NCBI GenBank assembly: GCA_017645945.1
Contig: JAGCNL010000031.1
Coordinates: 1 to 64,000, forward strand
Reading direction: 5' to 3'
DNA: 64,000 nucleotides
Origin: Salinivirgaceae bacterium
GTDB taxonomy: Bacteria > Bacteroidota > Bacteroidia > Bacteroidales > SZUA-534
In this document: positions 9,453-18,454 of the stretch, one piece after another
Numbering within the stretch: the stretch's first letter is position 1
How the letters are laid out: each line of letters starts with the position of its first letter
The notes under the pieces: model-generated
Told to the model about the DNA's origin: nothing
The model's database searches: none
The model's input: only the letters and a program-made list of their open reading frames with translations
Program-made: the position numbers and the translations under genes

Positions 9453-10718
9453 GTGTTGCGAGCAGTTAAAATATTGGCAATAAGCATTATATCGCTACTA
9501 TGTCAGCCAGCGGCGGCGCTCAGTCTGCTCATTCCGATGGATGAGACTCAGACCAACCACCTAAAAGCCTATGGCATAACATATTGGGTGCTCGAAAACG
9601 AAATCAGCGCACAATGGTTGCTCAACTATCGCGGAGGTAGCTTTATGATACCATACAGCAAATCGGTTGAAACTGAATGCATTATCCGAAATGTCAGTTT
9701 TGAAGTTCTAGCAGATGCAAAAGTGGCTGGAATTCTGGAGGAAATCAGCCGCGAAGATGTGAATATGGATGCGCTGAAGCTTGAGAAAGCCCCCAAAATT
9801 GCCGTCTATTCGCCAAAGGACAAACTGCCGTGGGACGATGCTGTGACCATGGCACTCACTTACGCCGAAATACCTTACACAGTCATCTACGATGAAGAGA
9901 TTGTCAATGGAGAACTTTCAAAATACGACTGGTTGCACCTTCACCATGAGGATTTTACGGGGCAATACGGCAAATTCTACGCCTCCTACAAAAATACAGG
10001 CTGGTACACAAGTCAGGTTCACAATGCGGAGGAAGAGGCTCGCAAAATGGGATTCAACAAGGTGTCAAAACTCAAACTTTATGTGGCACAAACCATCAAA
10101 CAATATGTGGCGAACGGCGGCTTTCTGTTTGCAATGTGTTCTGCAACAGATTCTTACGACATCGCACTTGCAGCCGCAAATACTGACATCTGCGACTCAA
10201 TGTACGATGGCGACGGTATGGACCCCAATGCCCAGTCAAAACTAAACTTTGAAAACACTTTTGCGTTCCAAAACTTCACGCTCGAACGCAATCCGCTTAT
10301 TTATGAGTATTCTGATATTGATGTGACTTCAACCCGCCACGTTGCCCGTGAGGATGACTATTTCACCTTGTTTGAATTTTCGGCCAAATGGGATCCTGTG
10401 CCAACAATGCTTTGCCAGAACCACGAGAGCACTGTTCACGGGTTTATGGGCCAGACAACAGCCTATAAATCCAGTCTGCTGAAACCAAACGTATTGGTGA
10501 TGGGAGAAAACAAATCGGCTGGTGAGGCACGCTACATTCACGGCGAACTTGGGCAAGGCACCTGGACATTCTATGGCGGTCACGATCCTGAAGATTATCA
10601 GCACTTTGTGGGCGACAAACCGACAAAACTTGAGATGTATCCAAACTCACCAGGCTATCGGCTAATATTAAATAACGTGCTGTTTCCAGCCGCCAAGAAG
10701 AAGAAAATGAAAACATAA
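9453..10718 (+). CDS. Conserved secreted protein (relatives often labelled asparagine synthetase B)
   Basis: A 421-residue exported protein starting at GTG 9453, 9 bases after dnaB. A signal peptide ends near PAAAL (residue 22). The mature N-terminus (LLIPMDETQTNHLKAYG and LLNYRGGSF) is strongly conserved in Bacteroidales. The middle (PKIAVYSPKDKLPWDDAV, LHHEDFTGQYG, FLFAMCSATDSYDIALA) resembles a class I glutamine amidotransferase-like or Rossmann-type domain. From memory, homologues carry the name asparagine synthetase B, but I see no N-terminal nucleophile Cys, no Ntn-hydrolase domain and no ATP-pyrophosphatase loop, so that name should not be taken as function. A strong terminator follows immediately. 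Confidence 0.75.
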   Translation: MLRAVKILAISIISLLCQPAAALSLLIPMDETQTNHLKAYGITYWVLENEISAQWLLNYRGGSFMIPYSKSVETECIIRNVSFEVLADAKVAGILEEISREDVNMDALKLEKAPKIAVYSPKDKLPWDDAVTMALTYAEIPYTVIYDEEIVNGELSKYDWLHLHHEDFTGQYGKFYASYKNTGWYTSQVHNAEEEARKMGFNKVSKLKLYVAQTIKQYVANGGFLFAMCSATDSYDIALAAANTDICDSMYDGDGMDPNAQSKLNFENTFAFQNFTLERNPLIYEYSDIDVTSTRHVAREDDYFTLFEFSAKWDPVPTMLCQNHESTVHGFMGQTTAYKSSLLKPNVLVMGENKSAGEARYIHGELGQGTWTFYGGHDPEDYQHFVGDKPTKLEMYPNSPGYRLILNNVLFPAAKKKKMKT

Positions 10719-10748
10719 AAAAAGGCAGGGCACTCCCCCGCCTTTTTT
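10717..10748 (+). terminator. Rho-independent terminator after the dnaB operon
   Basis: GGCAGGG and CCCCGCC can pair with one A-C mismatch around a five-base loop. The stem is flanked by an A tract upstream and six T downstream, and starts at the stop codon of the secreted protein gene. The A tract also makes it usable from the minus strand. Confidence 0.8.
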
Positions 10749-10781
10749 AATCCAATGTTATTGACAAGACCTTTCTGGTCG

Positions 10782-11510
10782 TTAAAACAATTTCAAATCC
10801 ATATCATCTGCTTCTGAATCAGCCTTTTCGTGTTTGCGGAAGACATACGACACGCCGTATTCTGCAGCCTTTTCACGTTTTAAGGCTGGAGAATTGTTGC
10901 AGAAATGATCCTCAATCTCGTTCCAAAGGTTGAGAATTATGCTGTCTGCCTTGCCGCGAAGCTCCGATATTTTTGCAAGTGCCTTTGAGTTAGACTCTTG
11001 CAATCCTTTCTGCGATATGTTCAAACGGACAAAATCCTCATAGTGAACCTTTACGCGGGCAATAGTCGGGTTTGTAACCGGCGACAGACCTTCAGAAATG
11101 CGCTTTTGCTCTCCATCAATGAGTTTCTGGCCCCACTCTATCACATCGCGTTCGGTATTGAGCTGCGGCAGCTTGGTCTCATCCGACGGCAGATCGAAAT
11201 ACTTACGGGTATCAGGCTTCATCTCACCGCGAGCAATGGCAAAATTCAGAACCTGAATGAAATGCGATATATATAGGCGTGCCTTGCGGAAACTCTCCTG
11301 ATGCTGCTTGTTCTTCGATGTCTGACGTTCAAAAACGTCGCGCTGCATCATTATGGCCTGATTGAATTCAGGCAGAAAATAGCGCAACTCCTGAAGTGTT
11401 GCTGCACTATATGGCAAATCCATCGGCAAAACATTTTCCGATTTGGCAAGCGCTTTTTGCATTGCACGCAAACGCGCACTATCCGTGTTTGGTAACCTCC
11501 TGTATGGCAT
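10782..11510 (-). CDS. Conserved hypothetical protein, helical
   Basis: A 242-residue cytoplasmic protein without signal peptide or membrane segment. It is rich in predicted alpha-helix and charged residues. Recognisable blocks are LPYSAATLQELRYFLPEFNQA near residue 35 and VEWGQ/GQKLIDGEQKRI near 130. A long helical stretch around 170-215 (ALAKISELRGKADSIILNLWNEIE) could pack as a bundle. I do not recognise a named family. It stands alone: convergent to the dnaB operon and separated by a terminator, with about 500 bases of non-coding sequence upstream that includes a TATTTTTG -7-like box on the minus strand at 11587-11594. Confidence 0.7.
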   Translation of the reverse strand: MPYRRLPNTDSARLRAMQKALAKSENVLPMDLPYSAATLQELRYFLPEFNQAIMMQRDVFERQTSKNKQHQESFRKARLYISHFIQVLNFAIARGEMKPDTRKYFDLPSDETKLPQLNTERDVIEWGQKLIDGEQKRISEGLSPVTNPTIARVKVHYEDFVRLNISQKGLQESNSKALAKISELRGKADSIILNLWNEIEDHFCNNSPALKREKAAEYGVSYVFRKHEKADSEADDMDLKLF

Positions 11511-12005
11511 GATTCAAAAAAATAAATACGTGTGTTTGAAAAACGCTACGAATATAGGGTACTTGTTTTAAAAATGCAACTATTCGCAAAAATATTTTTC
11601 TAATTTTCAGGATGTTAATAAAAAGCAAGAAAAATTACATGAATTAATCATCTATTAATCAACATGATAATAACTAATCTTCAACAAGAAAATATATGTA
11701 ATTAACATATAATTAAACGAAATTCTGTTGAAAATTTTCGGCAGAAGTCATAGACATGGCGTCCCAATCAATAGGGGAAAATTGAAAACTGAGGAGAAAA
11801 TGAGTGAAATGACACTCGGAACATTTGCCTTCAACTTGCAGTTTTAGCTGAAAGACAAATCGACAACGAAAGGCTAACTGAAACGATACGGGTTAAATAC
11901 AAAAAAAGCGCTATATTTCAGAATCCTGCAAATTACCGAAGCAAGATTCAGAAACAAGTGCAACTAAAGCAAGCGGCTTTTATTGTTTGTCGGCAGAACG
12001 AGCCG
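11511..12005. other. Non-coding stretch between two minus-strand genes
   Basis: About 495 bases, strongly AT-rich between roughly 11,520 and 11,740. It holds a possible minus-strand -7 box at 11587-11594 for the gene ending at 10782. I see no convincing open reading frame, tRNA, riboswitch or long inverted repeat. A small RNA cannot be excluded. Confidence 0.4.
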
Positions 12006-12485
12006 CTACTCTCCTTCCAACTTGCACTCGCGGAAATTCATTTCGGCCTGAGCTTTCTCGCGCGGCATTGTGAAATAGGTGCAAGTGGCTTCGGTGCAAA
12101 CAACGCCTTCGCTGTCAGTAATTTGAGCATCGATAATGACAATATTGCGACGCTGCTCACGAATGTGGCCGCTAATGGTAATCTTACCCTTGCTGATTAG
12201 CACAGGCTTGCGGTAGCGCGTCTCCATTTTTGAAGTTACGCCAGCCGTCTGCAGTTTGCGCGAAACTACCCAGCCGCAGAGTTCGTCGAGCAAAGTGGCC
12301 TGAATGCCGCCATGCAGCGTGTCGAGCCAACTCTGATAGTTGGTGTTCGGCTGCCACTCGGCCACAATGTTGTCGCCGTCCTCGTAGAAGCAAAGGTGAA
12401 GGCCGAACGGGTTATTGGGTGAGCAGCCAAAGCAATTGTACTTTGCTTCCATCTGCCACGGGTTTATAATGCGTTTCAAATCCAT
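12006..12485 (-). CDS. PaaI-family hotdog thioesterase
   Basis: A 159-residue hotdog-fold protein likely to hydrolyse an acyl-CoA. The N-terminal CFGCSPNNPFGLHL is typical of PaaI-like proteins. The active-site helix region LDTLHGGIQATLLDELCGW contains the HGG and the acidic residue (Asp/Glu) that activates water. VTSKMETRYRKPV forms the next strand. The substrate is unknown. It begins 51 bases downstream of the S9 peptidase on the same strand and could share its transcript. Confidence 0.88.
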   Translation of the reverse strand: MDLKRIINPWQMEAKYNCFGCSPNNPFGLHLCFYEDGDNIVAEWQPNTNYQSWLDTLHGGIQATLLDELCGWVVSRKLQTAGVTSKMETRYRKPVLISKGKITISGHIREQRRNIVIIDAQITDSEGVVCTEATCTYFTMPREKAQAEMNFRECKLEGE

Positions 12486-12536
12486 AGTTTCTTGATTTAT
12501 GTTTTCGGTTGGGCTCGCAATATTCGTGCCAACAAA

Positions 12537-14735
12537 TCACAAATTCTCAATCACAAATCGCAACATTTTGGAATAGAGATGCCAACGTGTGTTTCCGCCA
12601 TAGATGCTATGGTTGCGGTTGGTGTAGACAAAATATTCGAACTGCTTGTCGGCTTGAACCAGAGCCTCGCACATTTCGGCCGAGTTTTGCCAATGCACAT
12701 TGTCGTCGGCACTGCCGTGAATGAGCAGCAGACTGCCCTGTAAATCAGCGGCGTGCGTGATTGGCGAGTTAAGGTCGTAGCCGTCGGCGTTCACCTGCGG
12801 TGTGCGCATAAAACGCTCGGTGTAGATATTGTCGTAGTAGCGCCAGTTGGTGACGGGCGCAACCGCAATGCCAGCCTTGAAGGTGCCGTTGCCTTGCGTC
12901 ATACAGTTGAGCACCATAAAACCGCCAAAACTCCAGCCCCAAATGCCGATACGGTCGGCAGCAACGTATGGCAGCGATTTCAGATATCGGGCGGCGGCGA
13001 GTTGGTCGGCGAGTTCGTATTTGCCTAACTGCAAATAAGTTACCTTGCGGAATGCCTCGCCACGCGCGCCTGTTCCGCGGCCATCGCAGCAGAAAACGAT
13101 GTAGCCGTTGGCGGCCAAAACCTGCTCCCAACCAACCTCGTAGGCGTTCTGCACCTCCTGCGAATTTGGGCCGCTGTACTGCACCATCAGCACAGGATAT
13201 TTCTTCTCGGGATTGAAATCGTGAGGCTTTATCATCCACGCATTCAAGCTGATACCTTCATCGGTAGTGAACTGCAGAAACTCTTTCGGGCAGATGTGGT
13301 GCTCAGTCAAAGTAGCGACAAGGTCTGCGTTATCCTCAAGCACGCGCAATTGTTTGCCGCTACGCTCATGCAGAGTGTAAACAGTTGGCTGATTGGCATT
13401 TGAGTACTCGCTGATATAGTATTTATATCCTTTGCTGAAAACGAAATCGTTGGTTCCCAACTGCTTACTTAACAGCGTTTTGCGCTTGCCATCGAGACTG
13501 ACTGCATACACATCGCGGTTTGTAGCACCACGCTCGGCACTCTGGTAAAAAACTGTGGACGTTTTTTCGTCGATACCAATGAGCTTCGTCACGTCCCACT
13601 CGCCCTTAGTTACTTGATTTACAAGTGTTCCATCGGCACGATAAAGGTAGATATGATTCCAGCCGTCGCGTTCACTCACAACCACAAACCGCGAGCCATC
13701 GGCGGTGAATGTCAGGCAGTCGAACAACGACTCATCAATGTACCATTTATTTTGCTCATCATAAAACACTTGCGTGGTTCCATCAGCAGGATTTGCATTG
13801 AGCAGTTCTAAATGATTTTGCAGACGATTAAGCCTGTAAACCACCAACTTACCCGCAGGTGACCACTTTATGCGCGGAATATATTGGTCGGTTTCGGCAC
13901 CAACATCGATTTGCGTTTTGCGTCCGTCAGAAAATGAATAGTTCCAGACAGTTACAACCGAATTAGCCTCGCCAGCCTTGGGGTATTTGTATGAATATGT
14001 TGACGGATAGAGCGCATTTTCAGCCTTGTATGGCGCCTGGCCTGCAAAAACCGAAAAGCCATAAGTGCGCACTCCCGACTCATCGAAGCGGCACCACGCC
14101 AAATTGCGGCTGTCGGGCGACCAGCAGAAGGCTCGGTTGTACTCAAACTCTTCCTCGTACACCCAATCCGGAATACCATTGATTATCTTGTTGAACTCAC
14201 CATCGGTTGTTATCTGCATCTCCGAGCCATCAACTAAGTTTTTGACATACAGATTGTTGCCGCTGACATACGCCACTTTGGTGCCATCGGGCGAAAGCTC
14301 TGTCACCTGTTGACGACGACTGTCGGACACGGCCGTGAGTTTCTGCGACGCAATGTCCCAAATGTAGTAATTGGCTGTAAATGAGCGCCGATATATGTTC
14401 TGCCGACCAGTGTAGAATATAATTTTCTGCTCGTCGGCACTGAATTTGAAATTCGACAACCAGGAAATCGCATCGTTGCCAAACTGCCTCACATTCGCAA
14501 TTTCAGCCACACGTTTGCCTGTCTTGTAACTGTACTTGACAATGGCCGTATCACCCTCAATAACAGCATAATGCACACCATCGTTCATCGATGTTATCCA
14601 ATCGATGCCTTTCTCGTAGAACAGACCTTTTTTCATAATGTCATCGAGTGTGATTCGAGAAGTGTCAATCTGCGCTATCGCGTTCAGCGACAGAAAGATG
14701 GCGGACAAAAAAGTGGTCAGACGGATGGATTTCAT
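12537..14735 (-). CDS. S9 family (DPP-IV type) serine peptidase, exported
   Basis: A 732-residue periplasmic prolyl-dipeptidyl-peptidase-like enzyme that trims dipeptides from peptide N-termini. A signal peptide ends near IAQ (residue 22). A DPP-IV beta-propeller spans about 90-470, including VYEEEFEYNRAF with the paired Glu that bind the substrate amino terminus. The alpha/beta hydrolase domain follows with FCCDGRGTGARGEAF. The catalytic triad is Ser602 in GWSFGG, Asp677 in GSADDNVH and His709 in RNHSIYGG. A TATGTTTG box at 14761-14768 on the minus strand is a likely -7 element. A second S9 peptidase lies 1.5 kb away on the same strand, across the tRNA and a nucleotidyltransferase gene. Confidence 0.94.
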   Translation of the reverse strand: MKSIRLTTFLSAIFLSLNAIAQIDTSRITLDDIMKKGLFYEKGIDWITSMNDGVHYAVIEGDTAIVKYSYKTGKRVAEIANVRQFGNDAISWLSNFKFSADEQKIIFYTGRQNIYRRSFTANYYIWDIASQKLTAVSDSRRQQVTELSPDGTKVAYVSGNNLYVKNLVDGSEMQITTDGEFNKIINGIPDWVYEEEFEYNRAFCWSPDSRNLAWCRFDESGVRTYGFSVFAGQAPYKAENALYPSTYSYKYPKAGEANSVVTVWNYSFSDGRKTQIDVGAETDQYIPRIKWSPAGKLVVYRLNRLQNHLELLNANPADGTTQVFYDEQNKWYIDESLFDCLTFTADGSRFVVVSERDGWNHIYLYRADGTLVNQVTKGEWDVTKLIGIDEKTSTVFYQSAERGATNRDVYAVSLDGKRKTLLSKQLGTNDFVFSKGYKYYISEYSNANQPTVYTLHERSGKQLRVLEDNADLVATLTEHHICPKEFLQFTTDEGISLNAWMIKPHDFNPEKKYPVLMVQYSGPNSQEVQNAYEVGWEQVLAANGYIVFCCDGRGTGARGEAFRKVTYLQLGKYELADQLAAARYLKSLPYVAADRIGIWGWSFGGFMVLNCMTQGNGTFKAGIAVAPVTNWRYYDNIYTERFMRTPQVNADGYDLNSPITHAADLQGSLLLIHGSADDNVHWQNSAEMCEALVQADKQFEYFVYTNRNHSIYGGNTRWHLYSKMLRFVIENL

Positions 14736-15033
14736 ATTAATAATGTGTTATTCAACAACGCAAACATAATGTCATTTTTTGAATTTGGCCTCATGGCTGA
14801 CCATGCTCAAAGAAAAATCATCTATCCCACTTGACGCATAATCACACTTTTTCACGCACTAAAGCCGATTTTTTTAGTCTCAATCGAACAAAAAATTGCT
14901 TCATACAAATAGTTTCATCCAAAATAGGATGCGTTTTTTCAAAATACGCCCATCCGTAAACATCTATAAATCTGCATTATCATCACAAATATCATCGCTC
15001 TGCGCGACGGAAGAACTTTTTTTCAGCTTAACT
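14736..15033. other. Non-coding region between peptidase and tRNA-Val
   Basis: About 300 AT-rich bases. The left edge carries the minus-strand -7 box of the S9 peptidase (14761-14768) and the right edge abuts the tRNA promoter. I see nothing else, neither ORF nor clear RNA structure. Confidence 0.4.
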
Positions 15034-15064
15034 CTTGCGTGAATCAAAAATTGCCGTACATTTG
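15034..15064 (+). promoter_or_regulatory. Promoter of tRNA-Val (CTTG-N19-TACATTTG)
   Basis: CTTG at 15034-15037 and TACATTTG at 15057-15064 are 19 bases apart, one mismatch from the Bacteroidetes consensus. They lie 38 bases upstream of the mature tRNA 5' end. Confidence 0.6.
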
Positions 15065-15102
15065 CAACGCTTTTGAGAAACAAAGCAACGAGTTCTAAAA
15101 AA

Positions 15103-15177
15103 GGGCGCTTAGCTCAGTTGGTTCAGAGCGTCTGCCTTACAAGCAGAGGGTCGGGGGTTCGAATCCCTCAGCGCCCA
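15103..15177 (+). tRNA. tRNA-Val (anticodon UAC)
   Basis: A 75-base cloverleaf. Acceptor stem GGGCGCT pairs with AGCGCCC, the D arm is GCTC/GAGC, the anticodon stem is TCTGC/GCAGA with loop CTTACAA (anticodon TAC, reads GUA/GUG), and the T arm has TTCGAAT. The discriminator base is A. The next bases are CAA, so the CCA end is not encoded and must be added enzymatically. Confidence 0.97.
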
Positions 15178-15178
15178 C

Positions 15179-15212
15179 AAAGCCTTGCGATGAAAATTGC
15201 AAGGCTTTTTTG
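15179..15212 (+). terminator. Terminator after tRNA-Val
   Basis: AAAGCCTTGC at 15179-15188 pairs perfectly with GCAAGGCTTT at 15199-15208 around a ten-base loop, followed by T residues. It begins one base after the tRNA. Confidence 0.85.
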
Positions 15213-15269
15213 TTTCCGTTAATCGCGCATTTGTAGTTACTTTGCCAACAATTTAAAACAACAAAAGAT

Positions 15270-16166
15270 ATGAAACCAACACTTTTAATATTGGCAGCCG
15301 GAATGGGCAGCCGCTACGGCGGGCTGAAGCAGCTCGACCACCTTGGAACATCTGGCGAAACGATTATGGACTATTCGGTTTTCGACGCCGTAAGAGCCGG
15401 TTTCGGCAAGGTGGTGTTCGTCATCCGCCGCAGTTTTGAAGCCGAGTTCCGCGACATGTTCATCAAGAAACTTGAAGGCAAGGTTGCCGTTGAGCTTGTC
15501 TATCAGGATTTGGAAAACATCCCGGCAGGATTCAGCATTCCCGCTGACCGCACCAAACCTTGGGGCACAGGCCACGCTATTCTGATGGCAAAAGACGTTA
15601 TAAATGAGCCATTTGCAGTTATCAACGCTGACGACTTCTATGGCGCTGGCGCATTTGAAGTTATGGCAAAATATCTGACCAATGGCGTCAAGGACACTGA
15701 ATACGCGATGAACGGCTACCAGTTGAGCAAAACCCTCTCCGATTTCGGTACAGTTGCACGCGGCATCTGCTCAGTTGACGCAGACGGCTTCCTGACCGAC
15801 ATCAAAGAACGCACAAGCATAGAACGCAAAAACGGCAAAATCATTTTCACCGAAAACGACAAGGAAGTTGAACTCGATGAGAATGTACCAGTATCGATGA
15901 ACTTCTGGGGCTTCGCTCCCAACCTCTTCAAACATCTCGAGGAAAAGTTTGTAACATTCCTGAAGGCCAACGCCGCAAACCCGAAATCTGAATTCTACAT
16001 TCCGTTTGTGGTTGACGACCTGATGAAGGAGGGCAAAGTGAAAACCAAAGTGTTGCCCGCCAACGCAACATGGTTTGGCGTCACCTACAAGGAAGACCGC
16101 CCGGCAACAGTGGCAAAGATTGCCGAATTGGTTGAACAGGGCTTGTATCCAAAGAAATTATGGTAA
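15270..16166 (+). CDS. Sugar-phosphate nucleotidyltransferase family protein
   Basis: A 298-residue cytoplasmic enzyme of the NTP_transferase (GT-A-like) fold that joins a nucleotide to a phosphorylated sugar or alcohol. The N-terminal ILAAGMGSRYGGLKQ is the nucleotide-binding G-x-G-x-R loop. KPWGTGHAIL resembles the base-recognition segment, and INADDFYG carries the metal-binding Asp pair. The C-terminal half is not the left-handed helix of GlmU/GlgC. The substrate cannot be read from the sequence; relatives are labelled only nucleotidyltransferase. A near-consensus TTACTTTG lies 26 bases before the ATG. The gene is isolated between terminators and convergent to the second S9 peptidase. Confidence 0.88.
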   Translation: MKPTLLILAAGMGSRYGGLKQLDHLGTSGETIMDYSVFDAVRAGFGKVVFVIRRSFEAEFRDMFIKKLEGKVAVELVYQDLENIPAGFSIPADRTKPWGTGHAILMAKDVINEPFAVINADDFYGAGAFEVMAKYLTNGVKDTEYAMNGYQLSKTLSDFGTVARGICSVDADGFLTDIKERTSIERKNGKIIFTENDKEVELDENVPVSMNFWGFAPNLFKHLEEKFVTFLKANAANPKSEFYIPFVVDDLMKEGKVKTKVLPANATWFGVTYKEDRPATVAKIAELVEQGLYPKKLW

Positions 16167-16169
16167 TTG

Positions 16170-16218
16170 TGATGAATCGGTGGGTTGATTATTCAATTCA
16201 CCGATTCGTCAATTTTTC
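16170..16218. terminator. Bidirectional terminator between convergent genes
   Basis: GAATCGGTG at 16174-16182 pairs with CACCGATTC at 16199-16207. The stem extends to about 13 pairs (TGAT.../...GTCA) with one wobble, and is followed by ATTTTT. The 3' arm overlaps the stop codon of the minus-strand peptidase. Confidence 0.7.
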
Positions 16219-18332
16219 AGAAAATCATCGAAATACTGCAGAATCCGCTTGAAAAGGTGGACTCGGTCGTGGCCGATGACGTTATGCTCGTGCTGCGGAT
16301 AGACGGCATAATCAACCAGCACATCCGCTTCGACGGCATTTTGCAGCAACCGCAGGCTGTTTTGCCAGACCACCACAGGGTCGATGTCGCCATGAATCAC
16401 AAGCAGCCGCCCGCGCAGGTTACCGATACTGTCCGCCACACAGTTACGCGCGTAACCATCAGGATTTTCCTGCGGCATGTCCATATAGCGCTCACCATAC
16501 ATAATCTCATAAAGGCGCCAGTCGCACACCGGACCGCCCGCCACACCAGCCTTGAACACGGTGTTGTGGTTGGTCATCATCGATATTGTCATGAATCCGC
16601 CGTAGCTCCATCCGTGGATGCCGATGCGCGTGGTATCGACATATGGCAGACTCCGTAAATAATTGATTCCCACCATCTGGTCCTCCATTTCGCAAGTGCC
16701 CAGACGACGATGTATGCAGTGCTCATACTCAACACCGCGACTTTCGGTGCCGCGATTGTCCATTGTGAAGACAATGTAGCCCTGCTGCGCGAAATACATT
16801 TTCCATGTGGACGCACCATAGAGCCAGCTAGCATCGACAAGCTGCGAGTGCGGTCCGCCATACATATAATCGATTACAGGATAAGTCTTTGTGGAGTCGA
16901 AATCGGATGGCAGAATGAGCCGTCCACAAAGGTCGAAACGGCCGTCAGCACTTTTCAAACTGACGGTTTTGATTATTGGCAGCGTGTAGCCCTCGTAGGT
17001 GTTGCGGACGCTTTTCAGCGTATCGATGACGGCACCTGTGCGAGTATCACATAAAGTGCTCAAAATGGCATAGTTGGGAGCAGAAAAGTTATCGACAAAC
17101 CGTCCGTATTTCGGACTGAACCAAGCCGAATGAACACCGTAGCCACTGCTCAACCGCGTCATCTTACCCTTCAGGTTCACTTTGTAGATGTCTCGGGTCA
17201 GGTAGCCTTCGGCATTGGCCTGGAAAAACACCTCGCCGCTTTCGCGATTGCAGCCATAAAGTTCGGTCACGCACCAGTTGCCGCGCGTCAGCTGTTTGGT
17301 TTTCAATGTCTTGATGTTAAAAAGATAGAGATGTTTGAACCCGTCGCGCTCACTTATCCATACAAACTGACTATTGCTCACAAAAAGCGGAGCAAAGCAC
17401 GGCTCAACCCATTCGGGACTAGTCTCCTCAAAAAGCGTATTGACGAGTGAACCGTCAGCCGCATTGTACTGATTGAGCCACATGTGGTTCTGCTCGCGGT
17501 TGATTTCGGCCACAAACAGAAACTGATCGTCGGGCGACCACGCAATGTTGGTGAAATAACGATTCACGGGCGATGCTGTTTTCAAATACAGAGTATCGTG
17601 ATTTTCAACATTGTAGATACCGACTTTCACTTCGTGGCTCGTCTCGCCAGCCATTGGGTAGCGGATGGGCGCCAAAGCGGCCTCGCGTGCGGTGATGTCA
17701 ACTACAGGATACTCGCCAACCATACTCTCGTCCATTCGGTAGAAAGCCAGCCGTTTACCACTCTCCGACCAAAACGTGCCCTTCTCGATACCAAACTCGT
17801 TGCGGTGCACCGACTGCCCGAAGACAATTCCGTCCCCAGCTTGCTCATTAACTTTGTGATTGCCAGTGTTTCCCGCAACAAACAAGTCGGGGTTTACGCT
17901 AACGGCCGCATGGCGGAAATCGGGCGCAAGGTCGATGTCGCCTTCGTTGTCGATTTGTGTTATCGAATCGGTTATTGTGCTGTTTTTCAGATTGATGCCA
18001 TAAGCAGCCGAGGCTTTATCGGAGTAAATCCAAGTGGTTTCGGCATTTTGCCAACCCAATATGTAACTCATCGATTGTTTACCATTGTCAACCAATGCTT
18101 TATCGATTTGATTCCGCGAAAATAGATTATCGCCAACGTGATATCCGTCAGGTTCGACAACAACAAAAACATCGCTGTTGCTCACAAACTGCCCGCGCAC
18201 GGGATAGTTGTAATGCTCGTAGAATTCGGTTCCGCCTGGAACGGTATTTTCCAGAGTAAGAGGCTTTTGCGCCCATACGGTTGCTGCTGTCAGCAACAAA
18301 GCGGCAATGCTTGCAGTTGTAATTTTGTTCAT
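16209..18332 (-). CDS. S9 family (DPP-IV type) serine peptidase, exported
   Basis: A 707-residue exported peptidase, paralogous to the one ending at 12537. ATG at 18332 was preferred over the longer frame from 18377 because the signal peptide starts there (MNKITTASIAALLLTAATVWAQ) and the promoter overlaps the upstream extension. A DPP-IV propeller spans about 80-440 and an alpha/beta hydrolase the C-terminal 250 residues. The triad is Ser576 in GWSYGG, Asp651 in GDIDPVVV and His683 in EHNVIG. The propeller lacks the clear EE pair motif seen in the other copy (KGTFWSESGKRLAF in its place), so substrate preference may differ. Confidence 0.93.
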   Translation of the reverse strand: MNKITTASIAALLLTAATVWAQKPLTLENTVPGGTEFYEHYNYPVRGQFVSNSDVFVVVEPDGYHVGDNLFSRNQIDKALVDNGKQSMSYILGWQNAETTWIYSDKASAAYGINLKNSTITDSITQIDNEGDIDLAPDFRHAAVSVNPDLFVAGNTGNHKVNEQAGDGIVFGQSVHRNEFGIEKGTFWSESGKRLAFYRMDESMVGEYPVVDITAREAALAPIRYPMAGETSHEVKVGIYNVENHDTLYLKTASPVNRYFTNIAWSPDDQFLFVAEINREQNHMWLNQYNAADGSLVNTLFEETSPEWVEPCFAPLFVSNSQFVWISERDGFKHLYLFNIKTLKTKQLTRGNWCVTELYGCNRESGEVFFQANAEGYLTRDIYKVNLKGKMTRLSSGYGVHSAWFSPKYGRFVDNFSAPNYAILSTLCDTRTGAVIDTLKSVRNTYEGYTLPIIKTVSLKSADGRFDLCGRLILPSDFDSTKTYPVIDYMYGGPHSQLVDASWLYGASTWKMYFAQQGYIVFTMDNRGTESRGVEYEHCIHRRLGTCEMEDQMVGINYLRSLPYVDTTRIGIHGWSYGGFMTISMMTNHNTVFKAGVAGGPVCDWRLYEIMYGERYMDMPQENPDGYARNCVADSIGNLRGRLLVIHGDIDPVVVWQNSLRLLQNAVEADVLVDYAVYPQHEHNVIGHDRVHLFKRILQYFDDFLKN

Positions 18333-18348
18333 CGCACTCAGTTTTCGA

Positions 18349-18378
18349 CAAATGTAAGCTGAATTTGTGTGAAACAAA
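18349..18378 (-). promoter_or_regulatory. Minus-strand promoter (TTTG-N18-TACATTTG) of the S9 peptidase
   Basis: Read on the minus strand, TTTG (18375-18378) precedes TACATTTG (18349-18356) by 18 bases. The -7 box lies 16 bases before the peptidase ATG at 18332. Confidence 0.6.
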
Positions 18379-18454
18379 ATCGCAGAAATATGTGTTTTGA
18401 TTCATTCCGTATTGAAAAAATGCCGAAATTGAGAGGTCAAAAAAACACATCAGA

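Noticed and set aside
11958..12200. 80-residue plus-strand frame at the edge of the 495-base gap
   Set aside because: Most of it overlaps the thioesterase in antisense; no promoter or recognisable sequence.
17484..18125. 213-residue plus-strand frame
   Set aside because: Antisense to the second S9 peptidase, whose frame, triad and signal peptide are complete.
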